Shown here: one piece after another, positions 60,789 through 64,000 of the stretch
Layout: each line of letters starts with the position of its first letter
Numbering within the stretch: the first letter of the stretch is position 1
Source: PALSA-1004 sp041483135
GTDB taxonomy: Bacteria; Pseudomonadota; Gammaproteobacteria; Burkholderiales; SG8-41
Direction: 5' to 3'
Assembly (NCBI GenBank): GCA_041483135.1
Contig: JBGPFE010000015.1
Coordinates: 21,253 to 85,252, forward strand
Length of the DNA: 64,000 bases
The notes under the pieces: model-generated
What the model saw: only the letters and a program-made list of their open reading frames with translations
The model's database searches: none
What the model was told of the DNA's origin: nothing
Position numbers and translations under genes: made by a program

Positions 60789-62210
60789 TCATTTTACTGT
60801 CGGGAACGCGATAGTGACCAGCGTGCCGCAGCCGTTCGCGCCCGCCTCGAGGCGCGTATCGGCATTGTGGCTTTGCGCGATTTCGCGCACGATCGCAAGC
60901 CCCAGTCCGCAGCCATCGGCGCCGGTACCGAGCACGCGATGGAAGCGCTCGAACACGCGCTCGCGCTCAGGGGGCGGTATGCCGGGCCCGTTATCTTCAA
61001 CGCTGAGCAGAACCTTGTCTGCCCCGGCGGCAACGCGCACCGTGACCTGGCCGCCGCGCTGCGTGTAGCGGATCGCGTTGTCGAGCAGATTACCCAGCAT
61101 CTCCTTGATCAGCAGCGCGTCACCCTCTATCGTGGCGGCCCCGGCGGTGCCGTCGTAGCCGAGGTCGATGTTGCACCCAAGCGCGCGCGGCACCCACTCG
61201 GTGGTTGTGTCGCGCGCCAGATCATCAAGGTTAAGCGGCTGCAAGGCCGGCGCACGGTCGGCGCCGGGCTCGGCGCGCGCCAGCGACAGCAGTTGATTGA
61301 CGAGATGCGTGGTCTGCCCGGTGGCAGTATTGAGCTGCGTGAGCGTGTGGCGCACTTCACCGAGTTCATTTTGACGCAGTGCGAGCTCGGTCTGGGTCTT
61401 GAGACCGGCGAGCGGCGTGCGCAGCTGGTGCGCCGCGTCGGCGATGAAGCGTTGCTGCGCCGACAGCGCCCCGGAGAGCCGCGCAAGCAGATCGTTCATT
61501 GCACGGATCAACGAGCGCACTTCGCCCGGCGCGTTCTGTTCCGGCAGCGGGCTCAGATCGCGATGCGAGCGGCTGCCGATCTCTCTTTGCAACGCGGCGA
61601 GCGGCCTCAAGCCGCGTTCGACGCCGTACCACACGAGACCGCCGACGAGCGCGATCAGAAGCAATTCCGGCAACAGCATGCTGAGCAGGATTTCGTTCGC
61701 CAGCGCATGACGCTTGTTGAGCGTTTCGCCGACCAGTATCAGAATCGGATCCTGATTCAATGCTCCCGCCACCAGCGAGTACAAGGCGGCGATCCGCACC
61801 GGACTGCCGCGATAGCTGCCGTCGTAGTAAACCGGTTTGCCGGGTGGTGCTTCTTCCGATGGCAGCGGCAGCCCCTGGTGGCCGGAGACGAACGCGCCCT
61901 TGGAATCGTTGACCATGTAATAAATGCGGTCATGCTTGTCCGATTCGAGCATGTCGAGCGCGGCGCGCGGCAGGTCGACGCGCAACTCGCCTTCCGTGAT
62001 CCGGATCTGCCGGCTGATATCGAGCGCCGAGTCGAACAGCGAGTAATCGTAGGCGAGCGTTGCGAAATTGAACGCGTAATAATAGGTCACCACCGCGCTC
62101 ACCAGCGTGACCAGCACGATCGGCGCGAGCAAGGAGATCAGCAGCTGATGCCGCAGCGTCGCTTTTTCGGGTTTGCGCGCCGCCGCGCGCTCGCCGATGA
62201 CGGTGCTCAT
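60789..62210 (-). CDS. sensor histidine kinase, TctE-like
   Basis: A 473-residue kinase with two membrane helices (about 28-50 and 175-197). Between them is a periplasmic 2CSK_N-type domain (RVDLPRAALDMLESDKHDRI, PVYYDGSYRGSPVRIAALYS). HAMP region about 198-250; HisKA with the phosphorylated His in FIADAAHQLRTPLAGL (about residue 261); ATPase boxes NLLDNAIRY, DNGPGIPPPERERVF, GCGLGLAIVREI. Layout as in TctE of the tricarboxylate system. Its ATG overlaps the response-regulator stop by 4 nt. Confidence 0.92.
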   Translation of the reverse strand: MSTVIGERAAARKPEKATLRHQLLISLLAPIVLVTLVSAVVTYYYAFNFATLAYDYSLFDSALDISRQIRITEGELRVDLPRAALDMLESDKHDRIYYMVNDSKGAFVSGHQGLPLPSEEAPPGKPVYYDGSYRGSPVRIAALYSLVAGALNQDPILILVGETLNKRHALANEILLSMLLPELLLIALVGGLVWYGVERGLRPLAALQREIGSRSHRDLSPLPEQNAPGEVRSLIRAMNDLLARLSGALSAQQRFIADAAHQLRTPLAGLKTQTELALRQNELGEVRHTLTQLNTATGQTTHLVNQLLSLARAEPGADRAPALQPLNLDDLARDTTTEWVPRALGCNIDLGYDGTAGAATIEGDALLIKEMLGNLLDNAIRYTQRGGQVTVRVAAGADKVLLSVEDNGPGIPPPERERVFERFHRVLGTGADGCGLGLAIVREIAQSHNADTRLEAGANGCGTLVTIAFPTVK

Positions 62211-62875
62211 GCGTCCTTCTCGAGCAGGTAACCGAGGCCGCGGATGGTGCGGATCGCGACGCCCGCCGGCTCGAGCTTTTTGCGCAACCGGTGCACGTAG
62301 ACTTCGATCGCGTTGCTGCCGACCTCATCATCCCAGCCGTAGAGCTGTTCCGCGAGCTGTTCCTTGTTGACCACGCGCCCGCTGCGCAGCATCAGGACTT
62401 CCAGCACGCCGAGCTCGCGCGCAGAGAGCTCGAGCGGCGCGCCGCCGAGCGTCGCGCGCCGGCCACTGGTATCGAGCGTAAGCGCGCCGTGCGTCAGCAG
62501 CGAGCTGCCGCCCGATTGGCCGCGGCGGATCAGCGCGCGCACGCGCGCTTCGAGTTCGGGCAGGTCGAACGGCTTGGTCAGATAATCATCGGCGCCGAGG
62601 TCGAGCCCTTTGACGCGGTCGGCCAGCGCATCGCGCGCGGTTAACACCAGAACAGGCATCGTGGCGCCGCGCCGCCGCAGCCGCCGCAGCACCTCGAAGC
62701 CGTCGAGCTTGGGCAACCCCAGGTCGAGAATCACCAGGTCGTAATTCTGGGCTGCCAGCACGTGGTCGGCCTGTTCGCCGTCGTGGGCACAGTCGACGGC
62801 GAAGTCGGAATGCCGCAGCGAGCGTGTCAGCCCGTCGGCCAGCACCGGGTCGTCTTCGACTATCAGCACGCGCAT
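62207..62875 (-). CDS. OmpR-family response regulator, TctD-like
   Basis: A 222-residue regulator. Receiver domain: EDD at 7-9, phospho-acceptor Asp51 in VILDLGLPKLDG, Lys in YLTKPFD. C-terminal winged-helix DNA-binding domain: LSARELGVLEVLMLRSGRVV and NAIEVYVHRLRKKLEP. It pairs with the downstream TctE-like kinase. Targets could be Bug-type transport genes (by analogy with TctD) or the divergent efflux genes; not decided by sequence. Confidence 0.93.
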   Translation of the reverse strand: MRVLIVEDDPVLADGLTRSLRHSDFAVDCAHDGEQADHVLAAQNYDLVILDLGLPKLDGFEVLRRLRRRGATMPVLVLTARDALADRVKGLDLGADDYLTKPFDLPELEARVRALIRRGQSGGSSLLTHGALTLDTSGRRATLGGAPLELSARELGVLEVLMLRSGRVVNKEQLAEQLYGWDDEVGSNAIEVYVHRLRKKLEPAGVAIRTIRGLGYLLEKDA

Positions 62876-63015
62876 TGGGATGCTAAGTCCGTGAATCGTA
62901 AACGTTTACGGGCCTATAGTGTAACGCAGTGGCAATCCGCACGCGGCATGATAGATTTCGCATTCCCGATTAGCGGCTTACCGCTGCGTAAGTTTCGTGT
63001 AAGAAAGGATTGCTA

Positions 63016-63452
63016 ATGTTCATTAGTCAGGTTGCGGCAGCACGGGATGTCGCAGCACCAATTCCGGAATGTCACGACGTGATTTTGTCAGGTTTGCGCA
63101 CGTTTGCTCTTGCTTTCCTCCTCGGGGGCCTGAGCGCTGCGGCTGCCGGCGCTGAACCGGCACCCAGCGTGGCCTCTTTGAACTCCGACCTGGAGCAGTT
63201 GACACTGCGCCAGGCGGAGATTTTTTTTGCCGAACACAGTCGTGAGTTGCGGCTGGCGCAGCGCGCGCGGGAGAGCCCAGGGACCGACGTGATTGCTGCC
63301 GGCGAGCGACTTCACGAGCGCGGTTGAAAAAAATCGCGCGAAGGCGGGTGAGCAACTCTACCTGCCCACCGGCTATCACGTCGAGTGCGGCGCCGGTTAC
63401 GAAACGGGATTTCGTGCTGCGACACCTCGAACCTGAGCTGGCCAAACATTAA
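63016..63452 (+). pseudogene. wrecked TolC/CzcC-type outer-membrane efflux gene
   Basis: The first frame (ATG 63016 to TGA 63327) encodes a signal-like sequence, then DLEQLTLRQAEIFFAEHSRE and LRLAQRARESPGTDVIAAGE, which fits the start of TolC/CzcC-family proteins. It stops after 104 residues instead of about 420. The following 120 nt stay open in other frames (frame 2: DFTSAVEKNRAKAGEQLYLP; frame 3 ends DFVLRHLEPELAKH), so pieces of coding sequence in different frames remain. An internal deletion plus frameshifts is likely. It precedes the efflux adaptor gene, where an outer-membrane component is expected. Confidence 0.5.
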
Positions 63453-63479
63453 CGCTTCGATAACCCCTGAACCTCCATC

Positions 63480-64000
63480 ATGCATCGACTTAATGTATTC
63501 ATTGCTTTGATTGTGCTCTCGATGTTTGCGACCGGATGCGGAAAAGGTGGCCCGCCGGGCGCGACGCCGAAGTCCGATACTGCGCCGGATGCTTCCGCCA
63601 AGTCGGTTCAGGTATCGGCCGCGCAGAAGCAGTTCCTCACTATCGAGGCGGTCAGCGCTTCGCAGACCACGGATGTACTCGTGCTGCCGGGCCGCGTGAC
63701 GTTCCGTCCGCAGGCGCAGTCCGCGGTCGGCGCCACGGCGGCAGGGCGCGTGGTTGCTGTGCTGGTTCAGGCCGGGCAGGTAGTCAGGGCCGGTGCGCCG
63801 CTGTTGACGATCGAAAGCGCCGATGCGGCGGCTGCGCGCGCGACGCTCGATCAGGCAGCCACCAGGCTGGCCACGGGCGAGAGCGTCTTCAGGCGCCAGG
63901 TCGAGATGGTCGAAAAAGGTGTCGGCCTGGAGGTTGAACGACAGGAAGCCGAAGCGCGCCTGAAGGAAGCGCGCACCGAGCAAGAACGTGCCCGGCAGGC
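63480..64000 (+). CDS. RND efflux periplasmic adaptor (CzcB/CusB-like), partial
   Basis: Coding from ATG 63480 to the window edge, at least 173 residues, 3' end outside. It begins with a lipoprotein signal MHRLNVFIALIVLSMFATGC (lipobox ending at Cys20). A biotinyl-lipoyl-like half follows: AVGATAAGRVVAVLVQAGQV and RAGAPLLTIESADAAAARA. Then comes an alpha-hairpin with the coiled-coil AATRLATGESVFRRQVEMVE. Typical of membrane-fusion proteins in heavy-metal or drug RND pumps. The pump gene should follow beyond the window. Confidence 0.88.
   Translation, partial: MHRLNVFIALIVLSMFATGCGKGGPPGATPKSDTAPDASAKSVQVSAAQKQFLTIEAVSASQTTDVLVLPGRVTFRPQAQSAVGATAAGRVVAVLVQAGQVVRAGAPLLTIESADAAAARATLDQAATRLATGESVFRRQVEMVEKGVGLEVERQEAEARLKEARTEQERARQ

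Noticed and set aside
1..64000. Search for prophage, integrase, intact IS elements or restriction/defence genes
   Set aside because: No transposase, integrase, phage structural or restriction gene was recognised; the mobile signals are limited to the small insertion and dispersed repeats.

Overview
The window looks like a chromosomal segment from a GC-rich betaproteobacterium (Burkholderiales/Nitrosomonadales type, probably a soil or freshwater heterotroph). The evidence is several stand-alone Bug-type (TctC-like) solute-binding proteins, a class I polyhydroxyalkanoate synthase, and the block fmdB-DUF502-aspS-nudB followed downstream by an EEP hydrolase and clsB. No rRNA, tRNA, CRISPR array, integrase or intact transposase was seen.

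Positions 1-30,600 form a catabolic/accessory region. It has four intact and two broken Bug periplasmic binding proteins with no TctAB permease genes. Mixed among them are a dienelactone hydrolase, two ketopantoate-reductase-like enzymes, a cupin, an ACMSD-type amidohydrolase, two D-2-hydroxyacid dehydrogenases, an FMN-dependent 2-hydroxyacid dehydrogenase, a CmcJ/NvfI-type oxygenase, an aldo/keto reductase, a family III CoA-transferase, NnrS, a DUF255 protein, a peptide-type SBP and a TRAP-type SBP. The intergenic spaces carry several families of degenerate, often hairpin-forming repeats, many placed directly after stop codons. The most striking gene is a FrnE-like DsbA-family oxidoreductase at 4584-5237 (minus strand). 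The first cysteine codon of its CPWC active site is TGA while the rest of the frame is intact, which makes it a candidate selenoprotein.

Positions 30,600-45,000 hold carbon-storage and core genes: phaC next to a glycerate kinase and a degraded second copy of a glycerate kinase 3' end, a membrane GGDEF protein, divergent uvrA and a YajR-like MFS gene, ssb, an operon of an internally duplicated DUF1538 membrane protein with two divergent PII-like proteins, and a (MaoC-Pta)-ackA acetate operon. The acetate operon is divergent from a DUF883 gene, and the shared spacer carries two mirror-image FNR/ANR-type boxes.

Positions 45,000-64,000 are mostly housekeeping: fmdB, DUF502, aspS, a secreted barnase-like RNase with its barstar, nudB, nadA, a START-like lipid-binding protein, an EEP hydrolase, clsB, a glycine-zipper envelope protein, a TPR protein, an Atm1-type ABC exporter, three YceI proteins with a cytochrome b561, and a TctDE-like two-component system. 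The window ends in an RND efflux adaptor gene preceded by what looks like a wrecked TolC-family gene.
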